NCBI RefSeq assembly: GCF_002505485.1
Contig: NZ_DAVG01000082.1
Coordinates: 13,419 to 77,418, forward strand
DNA: 64,000 nt
DNA from: Methanosarcina sp. UBA5
GTDB taxonomy: Archaea > Halobacteriota > Methanosarcinia > Methanosarcinales > Methanosarcinaceae
Direction: 5' to 3'
The notes beneath the pieces were generated by a model. It was given only the letters and a program-made list of their open reading frames with translations. It searched no databases and was not told the origin of the DNA. Made by a program: the position numbers and the translations under genes. Positions within the stretch are counted from its first letter, which is position 1. The number at the start of each line of letters is the position of its first letter. Shown piece by piece: positions 25,403-34,415 of this stretch.

Positions 25403-26497
25403 TTACTTTTGGATGATAATTGTAAGGATATCCTGGTCCTGCATTCTGTGGTCTATACCTACTCTCTGCCCCGGATGTTTTGCGGATATGCCCCAGACTT
25501 GGGCATAGCGGAATTTCCTGCGGAAATCCCTGTGCAGTCGGTCACAAATCTGACCTATATTGGTTCCGCTCATAACGATCAGAGGCTCTTCCATATCTGC
25601 GGGCTGACCCTGCGGTTTTAAATAGACTCGAATGAAACCCAGCCTATCATAAATAGCATCTTTAAGAGTCTCGATATTAGTGCCTTCGTGGGCTGAAATA
25701 AAGATCGAGTTAGGGTATAGTTCTCTGCATTCTTCAATCAACTGGGGATAGGCCAGGTCAACCTTATTAACAGCTATAAGAGACCTGACATAACTACGGT
25801 TGTCCAGGACAACGTCAATAAGTTGGTCAACCGTTATGTTTTCTCTTATAAGTACACTTGCGTTATGGATTTTGTACTCATCCAGCACAGCCTTGATAGT
25901 CTCATCATCCAAGTCAAGGTCGATGGTTGAGTTGATTTCTATTCCACCCCTATCTTTTTTCTTGATTACTACATCCGGGGGTTCCTGGTCTATGCGAATT
26001 CCGGCTTGGTAGAGCTCGTCCATAAGTACTTCGTAATGCTTGGGCTGGAAGACATCAAGCAAAAATATAACCATATCCGAGTTCCTGATAACTGATATGA
26101 CTTCCTTTCCACGTCCACGCCCTGAAGACGCGCCTTTTACAAGCCCAGGGACGTCGAGGAACTGGATTGTTGCACCTTTGTGTTCCAGTACGCCTGGCAC
26201 AACTGTAAGGGTAGTAAACTCATATGCTGCCACTGCGGAATTGGCACCCGTGATTTTGTTCAGAAGCGTAGATTTTCCTACTGATGGAAAACCTACAAGG
26301 GTTACGGTTCCATCTCCTGATTTTCTGACTGAGTACCCTTCCCCTCCTCCTTTTGCCGAGGCTTTCTTTTCAACCTCGTCTCGCAGGCGGGCTAACTTAG
26401 CTTTGAGGCGGCCTATATGATGGGAAGTTGCCTTATTGTACACGGTCTTTCGAAGTTCATCTTCGACTTCCTGTATTTGCTCCTGTATGCTGCTCAT
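25403..26497 (-). CDS. DRG-family GTP-binding protein (Obg superfamily) with TGS domain
   Basis: A 364-residue archaeal/eukaryotic-type DRG GTPase. The basic N-terminal helix (EELRKT-type region, ATSHHIGRLKAKLARLRDE) precedes G1 GFPSVGKST, G3 DVPGLVKGA, G4 NKVD, and a C-terminal TGS domain (RVYLKPQGQPADMEEPLIV ... DILTIIIQK). DRG proteins act in translation, binding ribosomes with a partner. Transcribed alone; convergent with the gene at 23227. Confidence 0.93.
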   Translation of the reverse strand: MSSIQEQIQEVEDELRKTVYNKATSHHIGRLKAKLARLRDEVEKKASAKGGGEGYSVRKSGDGTVTLVGFPSVGKSTLLNKITGANSAVAAYEFTTLTVVPGVLEHKGATIQFLDVPGLVKGASSGRGRGKEVISVIRNSDMVIFLLDVFQPKHYEVLMDELYQAGIRIDQEPPDVVIKKKDRGGIEINSTIDLDLDDETIKAVLDEYKIHNASVLIRENITVDQLIDVVLDNRSYVRSLIAVNKVDLAYPQLIEECRELYPNSIFISAHEGTNIETLKDAIYDRLGFIRVYLKPQGQPADMEEPLIVMSGTNIGQICDRLHRDFRRKFRYAQVWGISAKHPGQRVGIDHRMQDQDILTIIIQK

Positions 26498-26893
26498 CTG
26501 GAACCTGCCGATTTAGGGACTAAAGAAATGATCTTCATATTAATTGGAAAAAGAAACCGCGTCCAAACGGTTTCTGCAAACCTTTTTTGATCCAAAAGAG
26601 ATTCGTATCTGGATATTTTATTCTGAATAGTTGAATGCAATATATATACCTATGGAATGGTCTTCTTTACTGGTTCTAAATGAAAAGGCTACTCAGAACA
26701 ATTATATTTCACAATAATTATAATAATACTTAAAGCTTATTGAAGGCTATGGCTGGTGAAAAGTTCTTCACCAGAAGCCTGTTTAAAGAGTCTGTATCTC
26801 TTATTCAAGGGAGGAAACGTCTCAAAGACTACCTCTCTTGTTCTAAAAAACTATCTCAAAGGGACTATCTCTCCTATTCGAGAAGACTATCTT
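26498..26893. other. Intergenic region with degenerate repeats and a hairpin
   Basis: Between moeA and the DRG gene. On the minus strand a loose unit (GAGAxAGTCxxTTTGAG) recurs several times at 26790-26900, and a perfect 8-bp hairpin (CTGGTGAA, loop AAGTTC, TTCACCAG) lies at 26753-26774. A TATA-like AATATATA near 26640 serves the DRG gene. Open frames here are artefacts of the repeats. Confidence 0.4.
26753..26774 (-). terminator. Candidate terminator hairpin downstream of moeA
   Basis: An 8-bp stem CTGGTGAA/TTCACCAG with a 6-nt loop about 120 bp past the moeA stop. No clear T-run follows on the minus strand, so termination is only a guess. Confidence 0.25.
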
Positions 26894-28822
26894 TTATTCA
26901 AAGGAGATTATTTCTCCTGTCCTCTCATACACATGCAGCCCGTCGGGAAGCTTTGAAGCGAATTCTGCAGAGTTAAGAATTTCCAGAAACCTGCGGACTT
27001 CGGGAGTTTCCAGAATTTCCTTCCTTATAAGGAAATCGTACTCTTCTTCTGCAAATTTTATAAATTGGAGACCGCCCTTTTCGGTACAATTTCTTATTCC
27101 CACACCTACCTCAGCCTTTCCTGAGGTGACTGCCTCACAGACAGCTGCCTCCGATTTTGCTCCGGACGTATACCCCGGAATCGAATCCGTAAACTCCTTT
27201 TTACTGATTTCCTTTCCAGCTACGAATTCTGCAATTTTCAGGTCTAAAAGTACCCTTGTGCCTGAACCCAGGTTCCGGTTAATCAGGTGTTTTCCCGGAA
27301 GGTCCGCGAGCCCGGAAACCGGTCTATCCTGTCTGACAAGAAGCCCTACTTCCCTCTTATATCCTTTGACAAGAACAACGCCTGAAAGTCTCATATTCTC
27401 GATTGTAGAGATGTTATACAGGATTCCGTCTTGTCCTCTGGAGTCTCGTGATGGCATATTCACGCCTGCAATATCTGCCGTATTTGAGGCAATTGCGCTA
27501 AAGCCCCCGTTTGAGCTTGTGTAAAGAGTCCTAAAACGAAGTCCACTAAGGTCTTCAAGCAGGTCAAGGCCAGGACAGAAGCCGCCTGCTATCAGGATGT
27601 CAGGTTTTTCAACCTCGCCGAAAAGAGTCACTTCTACAGGAGTTCCCGCTTCAATAAACTCTGTACTGGATGGAATTTCAATAAAGCCATCTGCACCGGA
27701 AAGAGAGGTTATGGCACCTGAACCTCTATCTGCAGGATAGACTCTTCCCCGAATCAGGCCTACTGGGAGAAGCTGCTGTCTTCCTTCGGAACGGAAGCCT
27801 GTGCCCATAATTCCGTTTTCCGTTTTTTTAAGCACCTTATCTTCTCCAAGGGCTTTTCTGAGCAAAGGAGCTACAAATTCGTTAAAAATCATTAATGCAG
27901 ATGTAGGGTTTCCGGGAAGCCCTATTATGGAGACGCCTTGTATTATTCCAATAACCACAGGTTTTCCAGGTTTTATACTTATACCGTGGGCAAGGGTTTC
28001 TCCGATTTCGTCTATGAGCCTGTACATCACATCCCCGGATCCTGATGACGTGCTGCCAGAAGTCAGAATCAGGGCACATTCCGAAACCGCAGTTTCAAGT
28101 GCCCTTTTCATGGCTGTCTCGTTATCTCCTATAATCCCGTAAAGCAGGGGAAAGGCTCCACATTCACATATGCCGGCATATAAGGTGTAAGAATTTGCGT
28201 CATATATCTTCCCGGAAGTAAGTTTTTCTCCGGGGCGCGCAAGCTCGTCTCCTGTTGAGATTATCCCAACCTGCAGTTTTAGGACAGGCACATCCTTTTT
28301 TCCGACAGAAGCAAGCACTCCGATTTCCCTGGTTCCGAGCTTTCGTCCTGCCCTGAGCACACGCTCTCCCTTCCGGATGTCCGAACCGGCTTTCATGATA
28401 TTTTCTCCCATAGTTACAGGCCTGTAAATCGATACGGTTCCGTCTCCTTCAGAACTATATTCAACCATGACCACAGCGTTAGCGCCTTCAGGAACCGGAG
28501 CTCCGGTAGCTATTTCCACGGCCTCCCCCGCCGAAACTCTGAATTTTGCATCCGAGCCTGCTGGGAGATTTCCCAGGAATCTGAGTTCTACAGGCTCAGT
28601 TTCGCTGCATGCATACGTATCCTCTGCCCTGACTGCATAACCATCCATTACGGCCCTTGGGAAAGGAGGGACATTAATTTCGGTAACAATATCCTCTGCA
28701 AGGATTCCACCGTAAGCGTTTTCAAGGGATAAGCTTTCCTGTCTGGGAAGAACCTGCAGGCTGTTTATTATTTTACGTGCTTTCTCTACAGAGATAAGTT
28801 TCCGAAATTCTTTGCGTTTCAT
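26894..28822 (-). CDS. moeA: Molybdopterin molybdenumtransferase MoeA fused to a periplasmic-binding-protein-like domain
   Basis: A 642-residue protein. Residues 1-410 are MoeA, which inserts molybdate/tungstate into adenylylated molybdopterin: PPFPRAVMDGYAV, ATGAPVPEGANAVVMVEY, and STGDELARPGEKL, TSGSTSSGSGD, GLPGNPTSA. The remaining 230 residues form a PBP-like domain (LIAGGFCPGLDLLEDLSG ... GSGTRVLLD ... EVGVGIR), common at the C-terminus of archaeal MoeA and thought to sense a small ligand, possibly the metal oxyanion. The methanogen formylmethanofuran dehydrogenase requires this cofactor. ATG at 28822. Confidence 0.92.
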   Translation of the reverse strand: MKRKEFRKLISVEKARKIINSLQVLPRQESLSLENAYGGILAEDIVTEINVPPFPRAVMDGYAVRAEDTYACSETEPVELRFLGNLPAGSDAKFRVSAGEAVEIATGAPVPEGANAVVMVEYSSEGDGTVSIYRPVTMGENIMKAGSDIRKGERVLRAGRKLGTREIGVLASVGKKDVPVLKLQVGIISTGDELARPGEKLTSGKIYDANSYTLYAGICECGAFPLLYGIIGDNETAMKRALETAVSECALILTSGSTSSGSGDVMYRLIDEIGETLAHGISIKPGKPVVIGIIQGVSIIGLPGNPTSALMIFNEFVAPLLRKALGEDKVLKKTENGIMGTGFRSEGRQQLLPVGLIRGRVYPADRGSGAITSLSGADGFIEIPSSTEFIEAGTPVEVTLFGEVEKPDILIAGGFCPGLDLLEDLSGLRFRTLYTSSNGGFSAIASNTADIAGVNMPSRDSRGQDGILYNISTIENMRLSGVVLVKGYKREVGLLVRQDRPVSGLADLPGKHLINRNLGSGTRVLLDLKIAEFVAGKEISKKEFTDSIPGYTSGAKSEAAVCEAVTSGKAEVGVGIRNCTEKGGLQFIKFAEEEYDFLIRKEILETPEVRRFLEILNSAEFASKLPDGLHVYERTGEIISFE

Positions 28823-29162
28823 AAAATATCAAATCCTGAATATCGGCCTTCAGATGAGTTCTTTAGTTTAATAGCATTACCTGCCCTGTTTATACTTATT
28901 TTTTCCTTTAGGGAATACACCGCAAGCAGTTAACGTAAAGGAGATCCTTTTCAAGAAAGACCGTCACAGAGAGACAAGCCAGGAAGAAATCGCTTTTCAT
29001 AACCTGTATGAAAGAAATCTGCGAGTGGAAAACTCAAATAGGAGCTAAAGGAAAAACTAGAAACAAAGTACAAAACGGATTATAAAGTGAAGTTTAAAAG
29101 GGAGTTCAAAACGTAGTTCTAAAGGGAATTGCTCCACCAAAAACTGATAAAAAAGAACCATG
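28823..29162. other. Intergenic region, possible small transcript
   Basis: About 340 bp, purine-rich on the plus strand, no ORF of note. It ends in the hairpin described at 29163; a plus-strand noncoding transcript ending there is conceivable. The moeA promoter must lie at its left edge. Confidence 0.25.
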
Positions 29163-29189
29163 GCGGGAAAAGTCCCGCATGATTTTTTT
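29163..29189 (+). terminator. Terminator-like hairpin with T-run on the plus strand
   Basis: Perfect stem GCGGGA/TCCCGC with a four-base loop, followed within five bases by TTTTTTT. Its polarity fits rightward transcription, yet both flanking genes run leftward, which leaves its transcript unexplained. Confidence 0.4.
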
Positions 29190-29229
29190 ATTGCCTTTTT
29201 TGTTTCTTTCATTTTTCAGGGCTGCACTT

Positions 29230-30108
29230 TTATTTATAAATGGATGTGCCCGTATTCTGGGTTATTTTCTCAAAAGCTTCAACCATCTTCATTGTCATGG
29301 GCCCGGGTTTGCCTGTACCTATGATCCTTCCGTCAAGTCTGGTTATAGGGGCAGCTTCAGCTGCAGTGCCTGTGACAAAAACCTCATCGGCTGTGTAAAG
29401 GTCAAATAAACCAAGATTTGTTTCGATGACTTTGTATCCCATCTCATCCAGAAGCTCGATGGCTGTAGCTCTGGTAATCCCTTTTAAGTTGTTGATCGTA
29501 AAGGGAGTAAAAACTTTGTTGTCTTTGACTATGAAGATATTATCTCCAGAACCCTCACAGACAAAACCATTATGATCCAGGAATACAGCTTCGTCTCCTC
29601 CCTTCTCAGTGGCTTCAATCTTTGCCAGGATATTGTTCAGGTAGTTAAGGGACTTGATATTAGGGGATATGGCATCAGGGGCATTTCTCCGGACACAGAC
29701 ACTGACAGCTTTGAGCCCGACTTCATACAGGTCACCGTACATGGCTCCCCAACCCTGGGCTATGACAACCACGCAGGGCTTTTCACAACTGCGAGGGTCA
29801 AGTCCGAGATCTCCAGCTCCTCTCGAAACAACAGGACGGATATATGCATCTTTAAGGTTATTTTTCCTGAGGGTTTCAAGTATTGCTTCACTCATCTCTT
29901 CCTTTGTAAGGGGGATATCCATTGCAATTGCCTTTGCCGAGTCATAAAGTCTGTCAACATGCTCTTTTAACTTAAAGACACGTCCGTTGTATGCCCTTAT
30001 GCCTTCAAAAACACCGTCGCCATAGAGGAAACCATGGTCATAGACCGAAACTTTGGCTTCGGATTTGGGAACAAACTTCCCATCCAAGTAGATAAGTAAC
30101 TCACTCAT
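29230..30108 (-). CDS. ilvE: Branched-chain amino acid aminotransferase
   Basis: A 292-residue class IV PLP aminotransferase catalysing the final step of Leu/Ile/Val synthesis. Typical features are IYLDGKFVPKSEAKVSVYDH, GDGVFEGIRAYNGRVFKL, the catalytic Lys in SPNIKSLNYLNN, EAVFLDHNGFVCEGSGDNIF and the cofactor-phosphate loop VTGTAAEAAPI. Full length. Stand-alone, with a TATA-rich promoter region upstream. Confidence 0.93.
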   Translation of the reverse strand: MSELLIYLDGKFVPKSEAKVSVYDHGFLYGDGVFEGIRAYNGRVFKLKEHVDRLYDSAKAIAMDIPLTKEEMSEAILETLRKNNLKDAYIRPVVSRGAGDLGLDPRSCEKPCVVVIAQGWGAMYGDLYEVGLKAVSVCVRRNAPDAISPNIKSLNYLNNILAKIEATEKGGDEAVFLDHNGFVCEGSGDNIFIVKDNKVFTPFTINNLKGITRATAIELLDEMGYKVIETNLGLFDLYTADEVFVTGTAAEAAPITRLDGRIIGTGKPGPMTMKMVEAFEKITQNTGTSIYK

Positions 30109-30460
30109 TTGCGAACAATCCTCTGCAATCTTACTACTTTATAGAGTTTACCTATTTTCCTGATAATGTCAATTAAATATGGTTGTAATATGTAAACCCT
30201 ATAAACCATTTACTTTTTTTCATTCATTGACAGTATGTAAGCTCTGCGAGGGGTTTTAAAAATTCAAAGCCTCAGGGAAGTTTCCATACTGGTAAGTTTC
30301 TAAGTAAAATGCCAAATATGTCAGTATATACTAAATATATATTACAATTCCGCTTCTATATAAATATTTTAAGATATATTCAATCCCAATTAATGTATCC
30401 ATACAAAAAGCTTTTATGTTAAAAGGCTCATTTCGTATTCCGCAGTAAAAAAAGCAAACA
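30109..30460. other. Promoter region for ilvE and tRNA-Arg
   Basis: AT-rich, with several TATA-like stretches (TATATACTAAATATATATTA near 30326 and TATATAAATATTTTAAG near 30356). No gene seen. Confidence 0.4.
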
Positions 30461-30535
30461 GGGCTCGTGGCTTAGCCAGGATATAGCGCTGGGCTTCTAA
30501 CCCAGACGTCGGGGGTTCAAATCCCTTCGAGCCCG
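30461..30535 (+). tRNA. tRNA-Arg (UCU)
   Basis: Acceptor GGGCTCG pairs with CGAGCCC, followed by discriminator G. The anticodon stem CTGGG/CCCAG closes the loop CTTCTAA, giving anticodon TCT. The T arm GGGGGTTCAAATCCC is canonical. No CCA is encoded and no intron is present. Confidence 0.95.
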
Positions 30536-30859
30536 CTTAATTATTTACCTTTTTCTAACCAAGCTTAGAAAATTGTTTTTAATTCTCTACTTACTTCAAA
30601 TTAACCTGCGCAAACTATTTTCACTCTCTTTCTTTCTGACATGCTTACCCTTTTTGTAGAGCTTTATACTCTTTATCTACTCTCTGCTTTTCAGCCTTTT
30701 CTGCAGTAAAGAGTCCTATCACAGCTGCAGCTTTACCAGAGTACGCGCAGCTTATGGTTTGGAAGATCTTATTTCAAAGCAGTGGAGACATAGATAGAGT
30801 AACGTATCAAAAATTCTGTAAGACCAGAAGCTCAAAAAGTCACTAAATCAAATCTATCT
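30536..30859. other. Intergenic region containing a protein-like remnant
   Basis: A minus-strand open stretch at 30645-30773 (described separately) is the only item of note; the rest shows nothing. Confidence 0.3.
30645..30773 (-). pseudogene. Startless ORF fragment
   Basis: Forty-two codons reading CAYSGKAAAVIGLFTAEKAE and a charged tail before a stop at 30645. The composition is protein-like, but there is no start codon and a TGA precedes it. It may be the 3' end of a lost gene; family unknown. Confidence 0.25.
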
Positions 30860-31468
30860 TCATAATACCAGGTACCCCAGCCCCAGTGCAAGAAACATTA
30901 TTCCTGACATTACTGATGTAATCAGTCCAATCTGCCTAATACTTTCCATTTTAGCTGCGAAGCCCAGCGGCACCAGCAGTATGAGATAAAATGAAGTTCC
31001 AACAAAAAATCCTCCAAATAGTAGTGTGCTGCCTGCAATACTGGCATAAGATAGAGCTGCGGACATCGCCAGAAGAAATGGAGGACACACATTGATTCCT
31101 GTCAGGAAGCCAAAGAAAGCAGGATAATTCACGTATTTTTTACTCATCTTGCACAACCCGAGGTGAGGCCATTTTTTCACCACCACAAAGGCTAGCATAA
31201 AGGCAGACAGCAGAATCATAGCAGTCCCGATAGTTCTGTTGAGCCATGGACCGTTTATCAGCTTGCCGAGAATTCCCAGGATAAAGCCAAAAAACAGATA
31301 AGCAATTAGCCTACCCATTGCAATCTCTCCAATGGATAGTATATTCCGCCTCAGCTTTCGATCTTCTGATAGGACAAAAGGCACATATACAGGAGCGCAG
31401 GTGACCAGGCAGAAAATGCCCGTGGACAGCCCTAGCAGTATGCCCTGGGAAATAGCCTCTATGATCAT
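30860..31468 (-). CDS. CcdA/DsbD-like (TauE-type) membrane protein
   Basis: About 202 residues with six hydrophobic helices. Paired Cys occur in helix-flanking positions: GIFCLVTCAPVYVPF near the N-terminus and GINVCPPFLLAM in the middle, the layout of DsbD/CcdA-type thiol-redox transmembrane domains. It follows a NapH-like ferredoxin and a 36-codon membrane protein on the same strand, so an electron-transfer role across the membrane is plausible. ATG 31468 is chosen, with GGTGG just upstream; a longer in-frame start at 31516 would overlap the small gene. Confidence 0.75.
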   Translation of the reverse strand: MIIEAISQGILLGLSTGIFCLVTCAPVYVPFVLSEDRKLRRNILSIGEIAMGRLIAYLFFGFILGILGKLINGPWLNRTIGTAMILLSAFMLAFVVVKKWPHLGLCKMSKKYVNYPAFFGFLTGINVCPPFLLAMSAALSYASIAGSTLLFGGFFVGTSFYLILLVPLGFAAKMESIRQIGLITSVMSGIMFLALGLGYLVL

Positions 31469-31478
31469 CAGCCACCGC

Positions 31479-31589
31479 TCATGACTTTGCAAACAGAGCA
31501 AAGCCAATGACCACAATGAGAATCATGTACAGATACATTACCCATAGCCTGATATTTTTTATGTCAATAGCCATTTCAGAAACTTCCAT
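31479..31589 (-). CDS. Small single-helix membrane protein (36 residues)
   Basis: Encoded between the NapH-like and CcdA-like genes. It reads MEVSEMAIDIKN followed by a hydrophobic helix (VMYLYMILIVVIGFALFAK) and a stop that nearly touches the next start. A second ATG at 31574 has GGAAG upstream and may be the real start. Position and composition support a small subunit of the same membrane complex. Confidence 0.5.
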   Translation of the reverse strand: MEVSEMAIDIKNIRLWVMYLYMILIVVIGFALFAKS

Positions 31590-31618
31590 TATTGCCAATC
31601 AACAAGTAAATGCAATTA

Positions 31619-32821
31619 TCAGAAACTCCCTATCTCACCGGTTATTAGGTAGTGTACAATCATCCATATGAAGCCTGACACAATAAGCAAGTTAAAGATA
31701 ACTGCCAGCGGAATAAAACATAATCTAATTCTCTGGTCAGTAAACATCAGCTTGTAATCGATCGCACCTGCGGGACATTTGTCCATGCACTTTCCGCACT
31801 TAGCACATTCGATTGTCGTTTTTCCCTTTGCAAGAGATTCTTTGGTGATCGCGAACATCTCACAACTTTTTACGCATAAGCCACATTTCTTGCAGAGGCT
31901 TGTGTCGATTTTTACCTTAAACGGATTGATGATCCCAATCAAAGTATTGGCAGGCATAAGTGGGCATATAAAGCTACAGAACAGCCTTTTCTTTGTGAGC
32001 AACGGGCCTATTACCAGGAAAATTAGCCCACCAGTCACGAATATCAGCGCTGTGATCCACTGGAAAGTCGTCGTCACGCCAGGCGGATCATAGATTATCC
32101 GGAGTGGGCACATGAAAGCGCAGAAAACAGGTATCAGAAAGACGGCACTGACCAGGATAAGGAACAGCATCAATGCATAAGGAAACAACTTTGCCCATTT
32201 TGGCGGGTTTTCAAGAGATATGATAGGCTTCTTTAACAGGGAGGCGAAAAATTGGTCCATCCATCCGAAGAAACATATCCAGCCACACCACCCTCGTCCC
32301 AGGATAAGCACAAGACCGAGCCACATAAAGAGAATGGCAAACAGCGATGTGACTGGGGATGGAAATACCATTTTTCCCTCGGTAAAATATGGTACAGCTA
32401 CGAACGGAATCGTGATCGGACAGATGGGAGCGCCAGTACTATTCATGACTTGATCGGTAAGCAGAATGCTGCCCCTGTGTACTTCATGCTCCAGACAGAA
32501 CGCTATGGTAAAGATTAAACCATCCATCCCAACAAAAGTTACCATGCGAAGAAGATTGACTCTGCCAGTCCACAACATGAAAAAAGTCATTACTGTACCT
32601 ACTATGACAATAAACGCGGTGATTGCCAGGTGAGCTGAAGAAAAGTCTCCCCGTCCTACAAGAAAAAATAAGATTAAACCAGTGATAGCTGCCGCAGTAA
32701 AACTGATTGCTAAAGAATGCTTTAAACGGCCTGTACCACATTGTGTTCCTTTACTCTCACTTTTGTTCAATTGACACACTTGGTTTACCTCATCTGGCAC
32801 CAAAACGTTGGGCCCGCTCAA
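31619..32821 (-). CDS. NapH/MauN-like membrane-bound 4Fe-4S polyferredoxin
   Basis: About 400 residues. The N-terminal half has several transmembrane helices, one with GRGWCGWICFFGWMDQFF, the cysteine motif conserved in NapH/CcoG/RdxA-type proteins; a related CAFMCPLRI and CSFICPLMPANT follow. The C-terminal domain holds two clusters, CKKCGLCVKSC and CAKCGKCMDKC (PAG), before a final helix. Such proteins carry electrons between membrane carriers and soluble or periplasmic partners; here the partner may be the CcdA-like protein downstream. The start appears to be TTG at 32821; GTG a few codons later is an alternative. Confidence 0.82.
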   Translation of the reverse strand: MSGPNVLVPDEVNQVCQLNKSESKGTQCGTGRLKHSLAISFTAAAITGLILFFLVGRGDFSSAHLAITAFIVIVGTVMTFFMLWTGRVNLLRMVTFVGMDGLIFTIAFCLEHEVHRGSILLTDQVMNSTGAPICPITIPFVAVPYFTEGKMVFPSPVTSLFAILFMWLGLVLILGRGWCGWICFFGWMDQFFASLLKKPIISLENPPKWAKLFPYALMLFLILVSAVFLIPVFCAFMCPLRIIYDPPGVTTTFQWITALIFVTGGLIFLVIGPLLTKKRLFCSFICPLMPANTLIGIINPFKVKIDTSLCKKCGLCVKSCEMFAITKESLAKGKTTIECAKCGKCMDKCPAGAIDYKLMFTDQRIRLCFIPLAVIFNLLIVSGFIWMIVHYLITGEIGSF

Positions 32822-33228
32822 TAATAAGAATATTTTTTCTGTTACTTATATAAAAACTTGTCGAAATTTTTTGATAATAGATTCTGACCATTTCAGCGCC
32901 GTCTATATGTTACTGCTGTTGTTTCTAAGGCTTTAGAAACTGATTAACTTGAAAATTAATAAGTTAATGTTTGCTCAGAAAGGTCACGTACCTGCGCTTT
33001 GAATCTCGTTGTTATACGACACTGATTGGGGTTCTCTAAATGCAGGTAAATTAAGAAAAGAATGCAGTTAAACAATGTGTATTCTATGACAAAATATTCA
33101 AAAATTTGATTTTTCAGTTTACAGAAAATATGTATGCTTCCCATATATAGACTTAAACGCTAAAAAACAGAAAGTTAAGAGAACAAAAATATAAAAAATA
33201 GAACTTTGTAAGATTTCCGCGCTGGAAA
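32822..33228. other. Intergenic region, nothing recognised
   Basis: AT-rich DNA with promoters for the leftward NapH-like operon (TTACTTATATAAAAAC near 32840). No gene supported. Confidence 0.35.
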
Positions 33229-33957
33229 TCACTGCCCTGAACTGGGAATCATTTTATATCTCTCTCCCGAGGGCATAAGTATTGCCAGGATAATATACAG
33301 GACAATACCAATTCCTCCTTGCAGAGCAAGAGCTGCGAAAGCAAGTCTTATAAAGGTCGGGTCAATGCCAAAGTATTCTCCCAGCCCTCCGCAGACTCCA
33401 AAGAGCATACGTTCTTTCTTGCTTTTAGTCAGGCGCTTTTTCATGGTGTAGGTAGTGCGTTCTTCTTCTCTAGCCTCTTCCTTTGCTTCCCTAGCTTCGT
33501 CTCTAACTTTTTCCCTTGCTTCTTCAGAGGCTTTCTCTTCTCTCTTTTCCTGGGATTCTACAGTAGTTTTTTCTTCCATATTCCTCTGAGGTTTTTCCCA
33601 GGATTCCCTGGTATAGCCAGTTTCAAGTTCTCCCGAAGCCTTGAATTCACTTTCTTTCGGGATTTTACTCTCTTCGAATGTGGGGATTTTTGCGGGTTCC
33701 TGTTTTTCCATGTCTCTCTCAGGTTTTTCCCACGATTCCTTGGTATAACCAGTTTCAAGTTCCCCTTGAGGTTTGAATTCGCTTTTTTTAGGCTCCTCTC
33801 TTTCCAGGGGTGCGGTACCTCCGCTGACTTCCTCTCCGGTTTTCCCCTCAGATCTTGTACCTGGTTCCTCTTTAGATTCGGCTTTAGGTACCCCTGGCGC
33901 TTCAAAAAAGTTTCCTTTAGTTACCTTTTTTTCTTGAGATTCGGGATTTTCCTGCAT
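33229..33957 (-). CDS. PspC-domain membrane protein with charged tandem-repeat N-terminus
   Basis: A 242-residue protein. Residues 1-165 are extremely rich in Glu, Lys, Pro and Ser and contain two near-identical units, GELETGYTKESWEKPERDME and GELETGYTRESWEKPQRNME. Residues about 172-235 are a PspC domain (LTKSKKERMLFGVCGGLGEY, FGIDPTFIRLAF and a transmembrane helix). PspC proteins belong to membrane-stress responses. The disordered acidic arm is unusual and may mediate binding. ATG 33957. Confidence 0.85.
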   Translation of the reverse strand: MQENPESQEKKVTKGNFFEAPGVPKAESKEEPGTRSEGKTGEEVSGGTAPLEREEPKKSEFKPQGELETGYTKESWEKPERDMEKQEPAKIPTFEESKIPKESEFKASGELETGYTRESWEKPQRNMEEKTTVESQEKREEKASEEAREKVRDEAREAKEEAREEERTTYTMKKRLTKSKKERMLFGVCGGLGEYFGIDPTFIRLAFAALALQGGIGIVLYIILAILMPSGERYKMIPSSGQ

Positions 33958-34040
33958 ATTGGTTATTCTATTTTTGAGGATTTATATTATTCTGGTACCT
34001 TTTCTATCTTCGTTACTATTTTCATTTTTCTTCTTTGGTT

Positions 34041-34325
34041 TCAATTACATTCCGAGTAGTCGTATTCTTTTTTCTCCACATGTTCCAGGCACATTCCAAT
34101 CAGAGTACGGACATGCTCATCTGCAATAAAATAGATCGTAAATTTTCCCTCCCTCCTTACCCGCACGAGGTCAAGCTGTCTGAGAGTGCGAAGCCCATGC
34201 GAGACTGCGGACTGAGTGACGCTAAGCGCCTGCTCGAGTTCGCAGACACACATCCCTTTTTGCCTTAGCAAGAAGAGGATCTTAAGGCGGGTATCGGATT
34301 GGAGCGCCTGAAAAACCGCAGCCAT
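34041..34325 (-). CDS. ArsR-family winged-helix repressor
   Basis: A 94-residue ArsR/SmtB protein: dimerisation helix ALQSDTRLKILFLLRQ, CVCELEQALSVTQSAVSHGL with the recognition helix, and the wing VRREGKFTIYF. The Cys pair CVC in the alpha3 position is a metal-sensing site in ArsR and CadC relatives, and further Cys lie in the tail. It likely senses a soft metal or thiol state and represses its own promoter, which carries an inverted repeat at 34416-34453. Confidence 0.88.
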   Translation of the reverse strand: MAAVFQALQSDTRLKILFLLRQKGMCVCELEQALSVTQSAVSHGLRTLRQLDLVRVRREGKFTIYFIADEHVRTLIGMCLEHVEKKEYDYSECN

Positions 34326-34415
34326 TCACGTGATACTTTAGGGGTCCGGAACTTTTTGTAATAGGTTTTCAAACTGTTCTGAGTCAACTCTTTCACATTT
34401 TTCTTGTATGAATAA

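Noticed and set aside
26740..26976. Overlapping ORFs rich in Ser/Leu after moeA
   Set aside because: Produced by the degenerate repeats and overlapping the moeA coding end.
33319..34059. 246-codon ORF antisense to the PspC gene
   Set aside because: Phe/Ser-rich mirror of the Glu/Lys-rich repeat arm; the minus-strand PspC protein explains the region.
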